Shown here: piece by piece, positions 35,062-43,396 of the stretch | Position numbering within the stretch: the first letter of the stretch is position 1 | How the letters are laid out: each line of letters begins with the position of its first letter | Assembly (NCBI GenBank): GCA_947624205.1 | Contig: CANQJI010000004.1 | Location: 1 to 60,283 of the forward strand | Length of the DNA: 60,283 nt | Direction of reading: 5' to 3' | DNA from: an uncultured Akkermansia sp. | GTDB lineage: Bacteria; Verrucomicrobiota; Verrucomicrobiia; Verrucomicrobiales; Akkermansiaceae | Notes under the pieces: model-generated | Told to the model about the DNA's origin: nothing | Database searches by the model: none | The model's input: the letters and a program-made list of their open reading frames with translations, nothing else | Position numbers and translations under genes: made by a program

Positions 35062-36032
35062 GTCGTGATCAAGACCTTCATTAACCACTCCCCTATCACC
35101 GGAGAAATCGGCAGCGCCTGCACCACTCGACATACCGCGCGCTGCACTCGGAGTCCCCAAGGGGTATCAGATCTCACTCCGGCTTTATACGCCAGTCTTT
35201 GCACGTTAGCAGATGCCTCCTTGCAACCAAGCGCCGCCGCCTTCTTGTACAGTTTCAAAGCTTTTGAAAAACTACGCGGCACGGCGCGTCCACGTTCATA
35301 CATAGCAGCCAGATTGTTGATTGCACGCGCATCCCCCGCCTGTTCTCCTATTTCGTAGAGCCTGCGCGCCATGCGCAGCTTCGGACCATGCATTCCCAGC
35401 CCATTCATGTACAGATACCCCATGTAGAAAAAAATGTTCGGAGTGGAGGGCGCGCTATGAGCCAACTCAACGAGCAGCTTCCTGGCTTCACTAGGATTTG
35501 GTTTACAACCTACGCCGTTCATCAAGTAACGAGCAAGCTCAGCTCGTGCCTTCGGTAACCCCGCTTCCGCTGCCGCCTTCATCCGCAATAATGCATCGCG
35601 CGGAGACGCTTTGCATCCCCTTCCCTTCTCGTAGTAAAGAGCCAATCGGTACAATGCTTCGTTTCTTGCACTCAGGTAATCTGCACGGTTGATGCCTTTC
35701 CCTCTCGTGTTTTCAATCTTTCCATCAGCCAATGCCAGGGCCAGGGCAAATGCTTTTTCTACCCTCGGCTCTATTCCTACACGCGTCCCTTCATACACAT
35801 CCAACAGAAGCATTCTCGCAAGAAGATGCCCCTGCTCCGCACATTTCTCAAGCATTCCCGGCACCGCCGACACATCTCGTATCGTTGGATCAGATAGCAT
35901 CATGCAAGCCTGCGCGTAAAGGCTGTCTGCATCTTCGACCTCCCCCGCAGCCGCATGAGGAGACGCCACTACCCCCAACGCCCATAAAAGCAGAGGTGCG
36001 ACCAACATGAGCGCGTGGGAAAGTATCTTCAT
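35058..36032 (-). CDS. Exported Sel1-repeat protein
   Basis: A 324-residue protein with a signal peptide (MKILSHALMLVAPLLLWALG, cleavage after AAAG) and several Sel1-like alpha/alpha repeats of about 36 residues (for example ALYRLALYYEKGRGCKASPR, ARAELARYLMNGVGCKPNPS, AINNLAAMYERGRAVPRSFS). Such proteins act as periplasmic protein-binding scaffolds. It heads the minus-strand run sel1-queG-yugP-HU-trx-trpS. Confidence 0.82.
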   Translation of the reverse strand: MKILSHALMLVAPLLLWALGVVASPHAAAGEVEDADSLYAQACMMLSDPTIRDVSAVPGMLEKCAEQGHLLARMLLLDVYEGTRVGIEPRVEKAFALALALADGKIENTRGKGINRADYLSARNEALYRLALYYEKGRGCKASPRDALLRMKAAAEAGLPKARAELARYLMNGVGCKPNPSEARKLLVELAHSAPSTPNIFFYMGYLYMNGLGMHGPKLRMARRLYEIGEQAGDARAINNLAAMYERGRAVPRSFSKALKLYKKAAALGCKEASANVQRLAYKAGVRSDTPWGLRVQRAVCRVVQALPISPVIGEWLMKVLITT

Positions 36033-36044
36033 CTTCTTGTCCCC

Positions 36045-36074
36045 ATCCTACCACAACCTCATACCCCGGGGCAA
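36045..36074 (-). promoter_or_regulatory. Promoter of the sel1-queG-trpS run
   Basis: On the minus strand: TTGCCC (complement of 36069-36074), an 18-nt spacer and TAGGAT (complement of 36045-36050). The -10 box ends 12 nt before the start codon at 36032. The same TGTGGTAGGAT sequence forms the fumarase -10 region. Confidence 0.6.
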
Positions 36075-36251
36075 GACAGAAGCGTATGTAAACCATTCCA
36101 ACATCTACCCGGAGCTGCCCCTCTCCCGTACACCTTTCTCATAACGAGGGACTAAATAAAAATGCGCGCCGTCGAGAAGGAAGCGGAAGATAACCACCAG
36201 AAAGCCCCTCGTACGGCGCGTACGAACGCAAAATACGACGTAAGGTAAAGC

Positions 36252-36659
36252 TTAACGCTTGCTGAACTGAAAACGCTTGCGAGCGCCCGGGCGACCTGCC
36301 TTTTTGCGTTCTTTCATGCGTGAGTCACGCGTAAGTAGTTTTTGCTTACGAAGCAGCTCACGGTTCGCTTCATCCACTAGCACAAGAGCTCGAGCAATCG
36401 CCAGACTCATAGCGCCAGTCTGACCATGAATCCCACCACCTTTTGCCACAATCAACACGTCAAACTTCTTCATGGTATTGGTGGCATAAAAAGGCTGAAG
36501 AACTGTGTTTTGGAGGGCATCTGTCGGCAAATACTCTTCAAAAGAGCAACGATTAATGGTAATCTTGCCAGACTTATCTTCTGCCACAGGGGTAAGCCAC
36601 GCGTGGGCAATGGCTTCCTTTCGACGTCCGGTGGCGTTGTAGGGGGTTGTAGTGCTCAT
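36252..36659 (-). CDS. rpsI: Ribosomal protein S9
   Basis: A 135-residue 30S ribosomal protein. It has the N-terminal ATGRRKEAIAHAWLTP, the glycine motif VAKGGGIHGQTGAMSLAIAR, and the C-terminal tail DSRMKERKKAGRPGARKRFQ ending in SKR, which reaches the P-site tRNA. It follows rplM by 26 bp, the universal bacterial order. Confidence 0.97.
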   Translation of the reverse strand: MSTTTPYNATGRRKEAIAHAWLTPVAEDKSGKITINRCSFEEYLPTDALQNTVLQPFYATNTMKKFDVLIVAKGGGIHGQTGAMSLAIARALVLVDEANRELLRKQKLLTRDSRMKERKKAGRPGARKRFQFSKR

Positions 36660-36685
36660 GATGATTCAGGGAAAAGAGGGATAGA

Positions 36686-37126
36686 TCAAGAAAGGGAAAC
36701 AGGATGAGGATTCTGCGCTGCGTGCGGATGTTCCGCTCCGGCATAGACTTTCAGACGAGTAGCCTGTGCGTGACCCTGCCGAGTGTGGGGAACCATACCG
36801 AGCACAGCATGCTCCAGCAAATATTCCGGTTTCTTCCGACGGATTTTCGCAGGGGTAAGAACAACCTGATTGCCCACGTAGCCTGTGTAACGAGTGTAGA
36901 TCTTAGCTTTCTCCTTGTTCCCCGTTAGCTGCACATCCTTGGCATTCACGATAATCACGTAGTCTCCACAATCCACATGAGGAGTGAAGATCGTCTTATC
37001 CTTACCACGCAGCAGATTGGCAGCCCGCACGGCCACCTGACCGAGAACTTGACCGGCTGCATCAATCACGTACCACTTGCGCTCAATGTCCTGAGGTTTG
37101 GCAGAGAAAGTTTTCATAATAGGCAT
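36686..37126 (-). CDS. rplM: Ribosomal protein L13
   Basis: A 146-residue 50S ribosomal protein. KTFSAKPQDIERKWYVIDAA is the standard N-terminus, followed by GDYVIIVNAKDVQLTGNK and the LEHAVLGMVPHT helix. The start at 37126 has a GGAAAAA stretch upstream; an internal ATG at 37117 would give the more canonical MKTF start. The frame is open further upstream but lies in the leader. A consensus promoter sits 71 nt upstream with a possible leader hairpin between. Confidence 0.96.
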   Translation of the reverse strand: MPIMKTFSAKPQDIERKWYVIDAAGQVLGQVAVRAANLLRGKDKTIFTPHVDCGDYVIIVNAKDVQLTGNKEKAKIYTRYTGYVGNQVVLTPAKIRRKKPEYLLEHAVLGMVPHTRQGHAQATRLKVYAGAEHPHAAQNPHPVSLS

Positions 37127-37144
37127 TATCTTTTTCCGTTCGTT

Positions 37145-37189
37145 CGTTCGCGCCCACAGAGTACAAACACTGCACCCAAACAGCGAACG
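37145..37189 (-). promoter_or_regulatory. Possible rplM leader hairpin
   Basis: In the roughly 63-nt transcribed leader of rplM, CGTTCGC and GCGAACG (complement of 37183-37189 and 37145-37151) can pair as a 7-bp stem enclosing a 31-nt loop. Ribosomal-protein operons often carry autoregulatory leaders. The structure itself is only inferred from the inverted repeat. Confidence 0.35.
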
Positions 37190-37196
37190 GGGAGGC

Positions 37197-37225
37197 AGTC
37201 TACTCTCATTTCCCTCATTTGTCAA
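37197..37225 (-). promoter_or_regulatory. Promoter of rplM-rpsI
   Basis: On the minus strand: TTGACA (complement of 37220-37225), a 17-nt spacer and TAGACT (complement of 37197-37202). This is the same -35/-10 pair as at the tRNA-Gly gene. The stretch 37226-37542 upstream is AT-rich and holds nothing I can identify. Confidence 0.8.
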
Positions 37226-37542
37226 CCGTATTTTCTTTTTTCCCGCTCTTTTTTTACCCGACCGTGATATCTCGGAAATAAAGTTGCTGAACAATCGCCA
37301 AAACAGATAGAGAGTTTTCCTCGAAATCTTGGTGCCTCAATATAGAAAGGACAACATCAATCACATATCGCTAAAATGAGAAAATAGGTAGGATTAGAGT
37401 TACTTTCTGCGCGGGAAGGGGTATTACGCCGTCATGCTCGCAATACGCGGATACACAGTCACGAATTTGCAGCAAAAACTATATTACTTGATTCCAATTA
37501 TTTTGATAATAAGCTTTCTGATATGCTTGCATGTTTCTGCGG

Positions 37543-37876
37543 AGCAACCGCATTTGAGGGAAGTCAATTGACAGAGGAAATGCCCTTATTGACTGATATC
37601 ATCGCCTATACACATCAAAAATCATGACAAACAGCGGTCATTATGATGATGGCTCTAGAGGTATCAGCATACATTAATGATCCGAAAAAATCTGCGCAAC
37701 GCGCACATTATTAATAAATCGTACATCGTACATCCAACATCGTACATAGGCGGCGTTCTCGCCTCCACCGGGTGCCGTCAGGCGCCAAATTCGCGGCGTA
37801 GCCGCGGAATTCCCCAAATCGTACATCGAAAATCGTACATCGTACATAGGCAAACGCATTTCCTAATGCGTTTGCC
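37543..37876 (+). repeat. Modular intergenic repeat, locus H
   Basis: A full copy. The left end AGCAACCGCATT (37543) is followed by the left module and the GCGCAACGCGCACATTATT middle shared with locus F. A heptamer tract and a hairpin AGGCG/CGCCT come next, then a second hairpin GGTGCC-GTCA-GGCGCC. The block TTCGCGGCGTAGCCGCGGAA and another tract lead to the terminal hairpin 37849-37876. Confidence 0.85.
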
Positions 37877-37894
37877 CCGCATGTTTCTGGGTAC

Positions 37895-37923
37895 TTGACA
37901 GAACAGAGTTCCTGTGGCAGAAT
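37895..37923 (+). promoter_or_regulatory. Promoter of def
   Basis: TTGACA (37895-37900), a 17-nt spacer and CAGAAT (37918-37923). It starts 19 bp after the repeat hairpin. The -10 box ends 13 nt before the chosen ATG. Confidence 0.6.
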
Positions 37924-37936
37924 GGAGGGCAACATC

Positions 37937-38488
37937 ATGCTGTTATCCATCACACAGTACGGAGATCCGATTTTGCGAGAGCCATGCGCGCCTGTGGAGC
38001 ATGTTGACTTAGAGCTTAACACTCTCGGAGTTAATATGCTGGAGACCATGTATGCAGCAGAGGGCATCGGTTTGGCTGCGCCGCAGGTAGGATTAAGTAT
38101 CCGCATGGTAGTCATTGATATTCCTGAAGATGAAGAAGAAGAGGCAAGTGTAATTACCGTGAATGGTGAGCAAAAGCCTATGCGCAGCATCATGCCACTC
38201 GTCTTCATCAATCCGGAATTGGAACCTTACGGCAAGCAAGAATTCTGCACAGAAGGGTGCCTGAGCGTGAGAGGCATTCGTTCGCAGGTAATGCGCCCGG
38301 AGCGCGTGCGCGCAAAACTCACCAAACTGGACGGCACTGTACTGGAGATTGACTGTGGAGGCTTGCTAGCGCGTTGCTTGCAGCACGAATGTGACCATTT
38401 GGAAGGGAGGCTCTTCACTGATCGCGTCTCCAGTGCGGCCAAGGTAACTCTGACCAAACGCCTCAAAAAACTGCTTTCTTCTCAGTGA
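37937..38488 (+). CDS. def: Peptide deformylase
   Basis: A 183-residue metalloenzyme that removes the formyl group from new polypeptides. All three family motifs are present: GIGLAAPQ (43-50), EGCLS (106-110) and QHECDH (149-154), supplying the Cys and two His metal ligands and the catalytic Glu. I chose the ATG at 37937 because it has a GGAGG site at 37924-37928, whereas ATGs further upstream fall within the promoter. An acidic insertion (EDEEEEAS, about 64-71) is present. Confidence 0.95.
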   Translation: MLLSITQYGDPILREPCAPVEHVDLELNTLGVNMLETMYAAEGIGLAAPQVGLSIRMVVIDIPEDEEEEASVITVNGEQKPMRSIMPLVFINPELEPYGKQEFCTEGCLSVRGIRSQVMRPERVRAKLTKLDGTVLEIDCGGLLARCLQHECDHLEGRLFTDRVSSAAKVTLTKRLKKLLSSQ

Positions 38489-38520
38489 GTGAGATTGATT
38501 TTCCCTTTTCATTTCCTCTC

Positions 38521-39387
38521 TCACAAACTCGCAATGAAAGCCCGCAGCATAGCGGCATACACCGAACCATGAGAGATTTTTACGCGTCTCCCCGGCTTGG
38601 CTCGTCGTAGATCGCGTAGTGTACGCAATCCCAAAAGAGCGGGTAACATGCTGGCAAAGCGCACGCGAAAGCTCCGCAGTCGCTCGGAATAATCCAGTCC
38701 ATCCAGCAAATAACGCTCGGCACGATCCATCCATATCTCCCGGGCGGTGCACAGATAATCACGTCCGGTTAAAGCATCTTCTGCCTGATCGCGCAAGATA
38801 TTCACCAACTGCAACCCACAGCCGTACCGTACTCCGGCTTCCTCCAGAAGGTCCTTCTGTTGTTCAGGGGCGAATCTTTCCCCCATTGTGAGAAATCCAA
38901 GTCGCGTCCAAAATCGTCCCACACACCCGGCTACGCGGTAAAGGTACAGTCGTGTCTGTTCATCGGAAAGCACTTGATTGTGCTCTTCAAAGAAAGAAAG
39001 ATCCCAAAGTTGCCCATCAGTAATGATGTCGAGAACCCAGCGCACAAGTTCAGCCTGTTCCGGAGGTATATCCTTCAATGATCCCAATGCATGGCTGAAG
39101 TGCATAAGCAGTTCCCTTTCTGCCGAAGTATTTGCTGCCGCACAAAATTCCGAAGAAAGAGGTTCCCACTCGCCCCCTGCAATAGCTCTGCGCATACGAT
39201 TGAGAGCCTCCTGTCTGCGCACTATCGGCACCTGCGAAGCATCTGCTGCACTATCCGTTGCTCTCGCCAGCAGATACGCCACACTGACAGCTGCTCGCAT
39301 CTCGTGCGGCAGCCATACGATTGAAAGGTAAAAAGACCGAGAAACCGCCCTCAGGAGATTTTGTGCATCCTGCATGCCGGGCATCAT
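38521..39387 (-). CDS. Squalene/phytoene synthase family protein
   Basis: A 288-residue head-to-head prenyl synthase that would join two farnesyl or geranylgeranyl diphosphates. The first Asp-rich motif is LLARATDSAADAS (DxxxD) and the second is LVNILRDQAEDALTGRDYL. YRVAGCVGRFW also fits the family. The start is uncertain: ATGs at 39387, 39384 and 39375 are close together. It follows cdsA by 16 bp. With no hopanoid or carotenoid genes nearby, the exact product cannot be given. Confidence 0.85.
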   Translation of the reverse strand: MMPGMQDAQNLLRAVSRSFYLSIVWLPHEMRAAVSVAYLLARATDSAADASQVPIVRRQEALNRMRRAIAGGEWEPLSSEFCAAANTSAERELLMHFSHALGSLKDIPPEQAELVRWVLDIITDGQLWDLSFFEEHNQVLSDEQTRLYLYRVAGCVGRFWTRLGFLTMGERFAPEQQKDLLEEAGVRYGCGLQLVNILRDQAEDALTGRDYLCTAREIWMDRAERYLLDGLDYSERLRSFRVRFASMLPALLGLRTLRDLRRAKPGRRVKISHGSVYAAMLRAFIASL

Positions 39388-39403
39388 AGCATAATTCTGT
39401 ACA

Positions 39404-40306
39404 TCAATGCAAGGGCAGTAGAACGGCAAACCGTTGAAACATCGAAAGTGCTACGACGAACGCGATGGTGAAGGCAGGAGAGTCGATGAGGTCGATGATC
39501 CCGCCGATGCCGGGGAGGAGGTGGCTGCTGTCTTTCACGCCAATACCTCGCTTAACGAGCGAACCGGCGAGATCTCCCGCCACGGAGATGAAATAAAGAA
39601 CGACAGCGCCTATGATGGCAAACCACATGGGGCACGCCGGCTTAACAAACCTGATGAGAAACACGCCACAGAGGGTGGTGAGAATCAAGGAGCCGATGAT
39701 CCCCTCCCACGATTTCTTGGGAGAGACGACGGGGCTGAAGGGACGCGAGATGAAACGACGCCCGACGAGAACCCCGCAGAGGTAGGCCCAGATGTCGCTG
39801 AGTTTGGTGATGACCACAATCGTCAAAAGAATGGGCAAGCCGTAATGCGGCTCCATATAACCGAGAGCAAAGGCAAGGAACCACCCCGGGTAGACAAAGG
39901 CGAAAACAGTGGTGCCGACGCTACGGAGAGCCGCCTCAGCGCCCTGTTTGCCGTAATCCATGCGAAATAATTCACAAATGACAGCGGTCAGGATAAAAAG
40001 GACGAGACAGGCAATCACAACCGGGAACACGAGGACGGCGAGGTGAGTTTGGGTATAAACTAAAGCCGCGATCCAGGGGTACACCATACCTCCAATGAGG
40101 ATGAGCCAACGATTGCACTCTGTTTTCTTCTCCCGCAACATCAGGAACCACTCAACGGCGGCCAGGTTGCAGAGCACGCAGATGAGCGCCGCGCAGTACC
40201 ATGTGTTTTCAAAATGGTACGTCCCGCCCAACGCCGCTGCTACCACAGCAAGACTGATGATGGTGGAGAAGAGGCGCTTGAGGAAAGTTTTCAGCTTGTC
40301 GCTCAT
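39404..40306 (-). CDS. cdsA: Phosphatidate cytidylyltransferase
   Basis: A 300-residue polytopic membrane enzyme that makes CDP-diacylglycerol from CTP and phosphatidate, the branch point of phospholipid synthesis. About eight TM segments are visible. The C-terminal signature reads SLVKRGIGVKDSSHLLPGIG, then GIIDLIDS. The usual HGG is IGG and the usual DR is DL, two changes at normally conserved positions. I chose the ATG at 40306 because upstream residues overlap the fumarase gene. Downstream pgsA (43397) uses its product. Confidence 0.88.
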   Translation of the reverse strand: MSDKLKTFLKRLFSTIISLAVVAAALGGTYHFENTWYCAALICVLCNLAAVEWFLMLREKKTECNRWLILIGGMVYPWIAALVYTQTHLAVLVFPVVIACLVLFILTAVICELFRMDYGKQGAEAALRSVGTTVFAFVYPGWFLAFALGYMEPHYGLPILLTIVVITKLSDIWAYLCGVLVGRRFISRPFSPVVSPKKSWEGIIGSLILTTLCGVFLIRFVKPACPMWFAIIGAVVLYFISVAGDLAGSLVKRGIGVKDSSHLLPGIGGIIDLIDSPAFTIAFVVALSMFQRFAVLLPLH

Positions 40307-40337
40307 CGTCGTGTGAAGAGGCTGACTCCAAGTGGGA

Positions 40338-41987
40338 TCAGTGCGCACATCCCGGACATGCCCAGCCGGCACGGATATCCGCGAAGAAGTCGTGTCCCTT
40401 GTCGTCCACGAGGATGTAGGCAGGGAAATCCTTCACTGTGATCTTCCAGATAGCTTCCATGCCGAGCTCAGGGTACTCAAGGCACTCGATGGAGGTGATG
40501 CAATTTTTCGCCAGGTCCGCCGCCACGCCGCCGATAGAGCCGAGATAGAAGCCGCCGTGCTTCTGACAGGAGTCCGTGACAGCCTGAGAGCGGTTGCCCT
40601 TGGCAATCATGATGAGGCTGCCGCCGTGGCTCTGGAAGAGCTCCACGTAGGAGTCCATGCGCCCCGCCGTAGTGGGTCCGAACGAACCGGAGGGACAGCC
40701 CTCGGGAGTCTTGGCTGGTCCGGCGTAGTAGATGGGGTGATTCTTGATATAATCCGGCAAGTCCTGTCCGGCGTCCAGCCGCTCCTTGAGCTTGGCATGT
40801 GCAATGTCTCGTCCCACGATGATGGTGCCGGTGAGTGAAAGTCGCGTCTTGACCGGGTATTGAGAGAGCTCGGCAAGCACCTCCTTCATCGGGCGATCGA
40901 GGTTGATGGGTACGCCGGCGCTCCTGGTCTCGCGCAGCTCGGCGGGGATGTACTTGCCGGGATCATTCTCCAGCTGCTCAATAAAGATGCCCTCCGGGGT
41001 AATTTTCGCCTTCACATTGCGGTCTGCTGAGCAGGAAACGCCCAATGCCACCGGACAGGATGCCCCATGTCGCGGCAGGCGCACCACGCGCACGTCCAAC
41101 GCAAACCACTTGCCGCCGAATTGGGCGCCAAGCCCCAGTCTCTCCGCTTCAGCCTTCAGTTCGGCTTCCAGCTCCAGATCGCGGAAAGCCTGTCCGTGCT
41201 CGTTGCCGCTGGTCGGTAGTTCGTCGTAGTACTTTGTTGAGGCGAGTTTCACCGTTTTGAGACACAGCTCCGCACTCGTGCCGCCCACCACGAAGGCCAC
41301 ATGGTATGGCGGGCAAGCAGCCGTACCCAGCGTGCTCATCTTCTCCACCATGAATTTTTTCAGCGAGGTCGGATTCAGCAGAGCCTTGGTCTCCTGGTAC
41401 AGATAGGTCTTGTTCGCGGATCCACCACCCTTCGCGATAAAGAGGAAGCTGTACTCCATGCCATGATCTGTAGCGAACAAATCAATCTGAGCCGGCAGGT
41501 TGGTGCCGGTGTTCACCTCGCGGTACATATCCAAGGCCACATTCTGCGAATAGCGCAAGTTGTTTTTCGTGTAGCAATCGTATGCACCATGAGAGATCCA
41601 TTCCGCATCATTGCAGCCGGTCCACACCTGCTGCCCCTTCTTGCCCACGCAGATGGCAGTGCCGGTGTCCTGGCAGAGCGGAAGCACTCCCAACGCTGCC
41701 ACCTCCGCGTTGCGCAGAAGGGTGAGCGCCACACTCTTGTCATTCTCCGATGCTTCCGGATCGCTCAGAATAGCTCGCACTTGCTGCAGGTGTTCAGGGC
41801 GCAGGTAAAACGCCACATCGTGCCACGCTGTTTCCGCGAGTAATCGCAGCCCTTCCGGTTCCACTTTGAGCATGGGCTTCCCCTCAAATTCACCCACACT
41901 CACGTAGTCTTTCGTGAGAAGCCGATATACCGTCTTGTCCTCCCTGATGGGAAACATCTCTTGATACACAAATGGTGGTGTTGCCAT
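40338..41987 (-). CDS. Fumarate hydratase, class I
   Basis: A 549-residue oxygen-sensitive [4Fe-4S] fumarase interconverting fumarate and malate. It is a single polypeptide carrying the alpha domain (about 50-330, with [17 protein letters not shown] and cluster Cys candidates C104, C225 and C314) and the C-terminal beta domain ([27 protein letters not shown]). Its product malate is also the substrate of the malic enzyme at 2252. It starts a minus-strand run with cdsA and the squalene synthase gene. Confidence 0.93.
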   Translation of the reverse strand: MATPPFVYQEMFPIREDKTVYRLLTKDYVSVGEFEGKPMLKVEPEGLRLLAETAWHDVAFYLRPEHLQQVRAILSDPEASENDKSVALTLLRNAEVAALGVLPLCQDTGTAICVGKKGQQVWTGCNDAEWISHGAYDCYTKNNLRYSQNVALDMYREVNTGTNLPAQIDLFATDHGMEYSFLFIAKGGGSANKTYLYQETKALLNPTSLKKFMVEKMSTLGTAACPPYHVAFVVGGTSAELCLKTVKLASTKYYDELPTSGNEHGQAFRDLELEAELKAEAERLGLGAQFGGKWFALDVRVVRLPRHGASCPVALGVSCSADRNVKAKITPEGIFIEQLENDPGKYIPAELRETRSAGVPINLDRPMKEVLAELSQYPVKTRLSLTGTIIVGRDIAHAKLKERLDAGQDLPDYIKNHPIYYAGPAKTPEGCPSGSFGPTTAGRMDSYVELFQSHGGSLIMIAKGNRSQAVTDSCQKHGGFYLGSIGGVAADLAKNCITSIECLEYPELGMEAIWKITVKDFPAYILVDDKGHDFFADIRAGWACPGCAH

Positions 41988-41993
41988 ACCCTC

Positions 41994-42022
41994 ATCCTAC
42001 CACACCCCATACCTCTCTACAA
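41994..42022 (-). promoter_or_regulatory. Promoter of the fumarase-cdsA run
   Basis: On the minus strand: TTGTAG (complement of 42017-42022), a 17-nt spacer and TAGGAT (complement of 41994-41999). The -10 box ends 6 nt before the fumarase ATG, so transcription would start at or beside the initiation codon. Confidence 0.6.
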
Positions 42023-42048
42023 GTACGAATTAGGAAGTTCCCCGCATG

Positions 42049-42078
42049 AAAAAAGGCTTGCGAACTATTCGCAAGCCT
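42049..42078 (-). terminator. Rho-independent terminator of tRNA-Leu
   Basis: On the minus strand a 10-bp stem AGGCTTGCGA / TCGCAAGCCT with a 5-nt loop is followed by TTTTT. It lies 17 bp after the tRNA-Leu gene. Confidence 0.85.
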
Positions 42079-42095
42079 CGGGGCAGCCTTGCTGC

Positions 42096-42177
42096 TACGC
42101 ACGAGAGGACTCGAACCTCCACGGAGTTACCCACTAGAACCTGAAACTAGCGCGTCTACCAATTCCGCCACGTGCGC
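42096..42177 (-). tRNA. tRNA-Leu (anticodon CAG)
   Basis: An 82-nt gene with acceptor stem GCGCACG/CGTGCGT, discriminator A, a long variable arm as in class II tRNAs (TGGGTAACTCCGT region) and T-arm GAGGTTCGAGTCCTC. The anticodon loop TTCAGGT gives CAG, reading CUG codons. The anticodon stem CTAGT/TCTAG has a T-T mismatch at its loop-closing pair. No CCA is encoded. A terminator follows. Confidence 0.92.
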
Positions 42178-42309
42178 GTGGTTAGAACTGCGGGTGCTAT
42201 TGGAACACATCTCGGCACGGCTTGCAAGTCTAAAGTGCACCAAAATCACAAAAAAAAGGATCTATTGTTGAATTTGCTGCCGGAAGAATGAACGGAACCG
42301 CAAATAGAA

Positions 42310-42475
42310 TTGGCGCAATTGGAGAATGAGCTAGCAGGCACCAAATAGTCCACAATATCGAACCCATGTGCGCCTGCTTCCCGTATGCGGCAACTGCATG
42401 CGCGCCGAGTTAAGGTGGAGGTGAAGGCGATTGATGATTCCATTGAGGCAAGTACTGGTACGTTTACCTGCTGAT
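42310..42475 (+). pseudogene. Fragment of an RND efflux periplasmic adaptor (HlyD/MdtA type)
   Basis: In one frame the sequence reads LAQLENELAGTK, a stop, then RQLHARRVKVEVKAIDDSIE followed by ASTGTF and another stop. The second part closely follows the conserved adaptor strand FIDNxVDxxTGTI of MdtA/AcrA-type proteins, and the first resembles the end of the adaptor hairpin. Possible continuation in other frames is seen to about 42840 but is not clear. The gene is broken by several stops and frameshifts. The remaining 42476-42900 stretch holds no intact gene. Confidence 0.4.
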
Positions 42476-42910
42476 ACCTTTGCTAACTCAACAGGAGAAC
42501 CTCCGCTTTTGGTCCCGCGATTATGCAAATCCGTTCGATAGGGCTCAATCTCTATGCATAGTCCTTTCTGCGTCTCCATGTGGCCCTGTGTCCGCACAGA
42601 GGTATCCGTGCTTGGGTGTTGACTCGCTGAGAATCCACCAGCCCGGTACCACACGTGTCCCAACAAAATTTTCTCCGGGCTTATTCAACCCATTTCCCAT
42701 GCGTTTCCTACGGACAACACGCCTGACGGTCCCATTCAGGGCGCACGCGCAGTGGGCGGTGAGGTCATACGGACAAAGCACATGCTCTACCCGCAGGGAG
42801 CGAAGTCAATGTGGTGACGAGGTGTCAGTGAGGTAAGCCAGTAAGACGGCAAACCATTGACGATCCAGCAAGGCAGTGAACCCGGCATGGCATCACTCCG
42901 GAGACTCTCT

Positions 42911-42994
42911 CGCGCAGCGCGCGCGGATTCCTCAAATCGCACATCGAAAGTCCTACATCGTACGTAGGCAAACGCATTTTCTAACGCGTTTGCC
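42911..42994 (+). repeat. Modular intergenic repeat, short copy, locus I
   Basis: A variant GC hairpin (CGCGCAGCGCGCGCGG) is followed by TTCCTCAAATCG, a degenerate heptamer tract and the terminal hairpin GGCAAACGCATT / AACGCGTTTGCC (42967-42994, loop TTCT, one mismatch). The left module is missing. About 190 bp of unassigned sequence follows before the tRNA-Gly promoter. Confidence 0.75.
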
Positions 42995-43186
42995 CTCGCC
43001 TTTCCGATATGGAGAATGCAGTTCTATACTCCCACCACAAAAACCCTGTTCCTTAATAGTTCGCTCATTTTGGTAACAGATGTTTGATAGCATTCCTCTA
43101 TTTTGCCGTCTTTAGTGACCTTCCGGTAACTGTATTTTTGAGGCAATGCGCCGCGCGATTTGCCACGAATTCATATTTCTTTTCGC

Positions 43187-43215
43187 TTGACAATCTCGCT
43201 TTCGCCGATTAGACT
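43187..43215 (+). promoter_or_regulatory. Promoter of tRNA-Gly
   Basis: TTGACA (43187-43192), a 17-nt spacer and TAGACT (43210-43215), 20 bp before the mature tRNA. Confidence 0.85.
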
Positions 43216-43235
43216 ACGGGCACGTATTCTGTCCT

Positions 43236-43306
43236 GCGGGTGTCGTTCAGTGGCAGGACACGTGCTTCCCAAGCATGTAACGCGGGTTCGATTCCCGCCA
43301 CCCGTA
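43236..43306 (+). tRNA. tRNA-Gly (anticodon CCC)
   Basis: A 71-nt gene. The acceptor stem is GCGGGTG/CACCCGT with a terminal G-T pair, the D-arm is GTTC/GGAC, and the anticodon arm CGTGC-TTCCCAA-GCATG gives CCC (codon GGG). The T-arm is GCGGG-TTCGATT-CCCGC and the discriminator is A. No CCA is encoded. Confidence 0.93.
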
Positions 43307-43310
43307 GCTG

Positions 43311-43338
43311 AGCGAGACGCAGACGTCTCGCTCTTTTT
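43311..43338 (+). terminator. Rho-independent terminator of tRNA-Gly
   Basis: A 9-bp perfect stem AGCGAGACG / CGTCTCGCT (43311-43319 and 43324-43332) with a 4-nt loop is followed by CTTTTTCTT. Confidence 0.9.
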
Positions 43339-43359
43339 CTTGTGGTAATCCTTTTTGTC

Positions 43360-43388
43360 TTGCCCCGGTTGGTAAGCGAGGGTATAAG
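43360..43388 (+). promoter_or_regulatory. Promoter of pgsA
   Basis: TTGCCC (43360-43365), a 17-nt spacer and TATAAG (43383-43388). The -10 box ends 8 nt before the ATG. The intervening AGAGGGAG resembles a ribosome-binding site but would be at the extreme mRNA end. Confidence 0.65.
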
Positions 43389-43396
43389 AGAGGGAG

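Noticed and set aside
36160..36240. Terminator after rpsI formed by GCGCGCCGT and ACGGCGCGT
   Set aside because: The arms are about 50 bp apart with an unpaired loop and no T-run on the minus strand, so support is too weak.
37674..38211. Minus-strand open frames with MYDVRF/AYVRFTRYDVRF-like repeats (also near 50, 18000, 48800, 50000)
   Set aside because: They are translations of the ATCGTAC heptamer tracts of the intergenic repeats. The frames have no ribosome-binding sites and differ in frame and length between copies, so they are not proteins.
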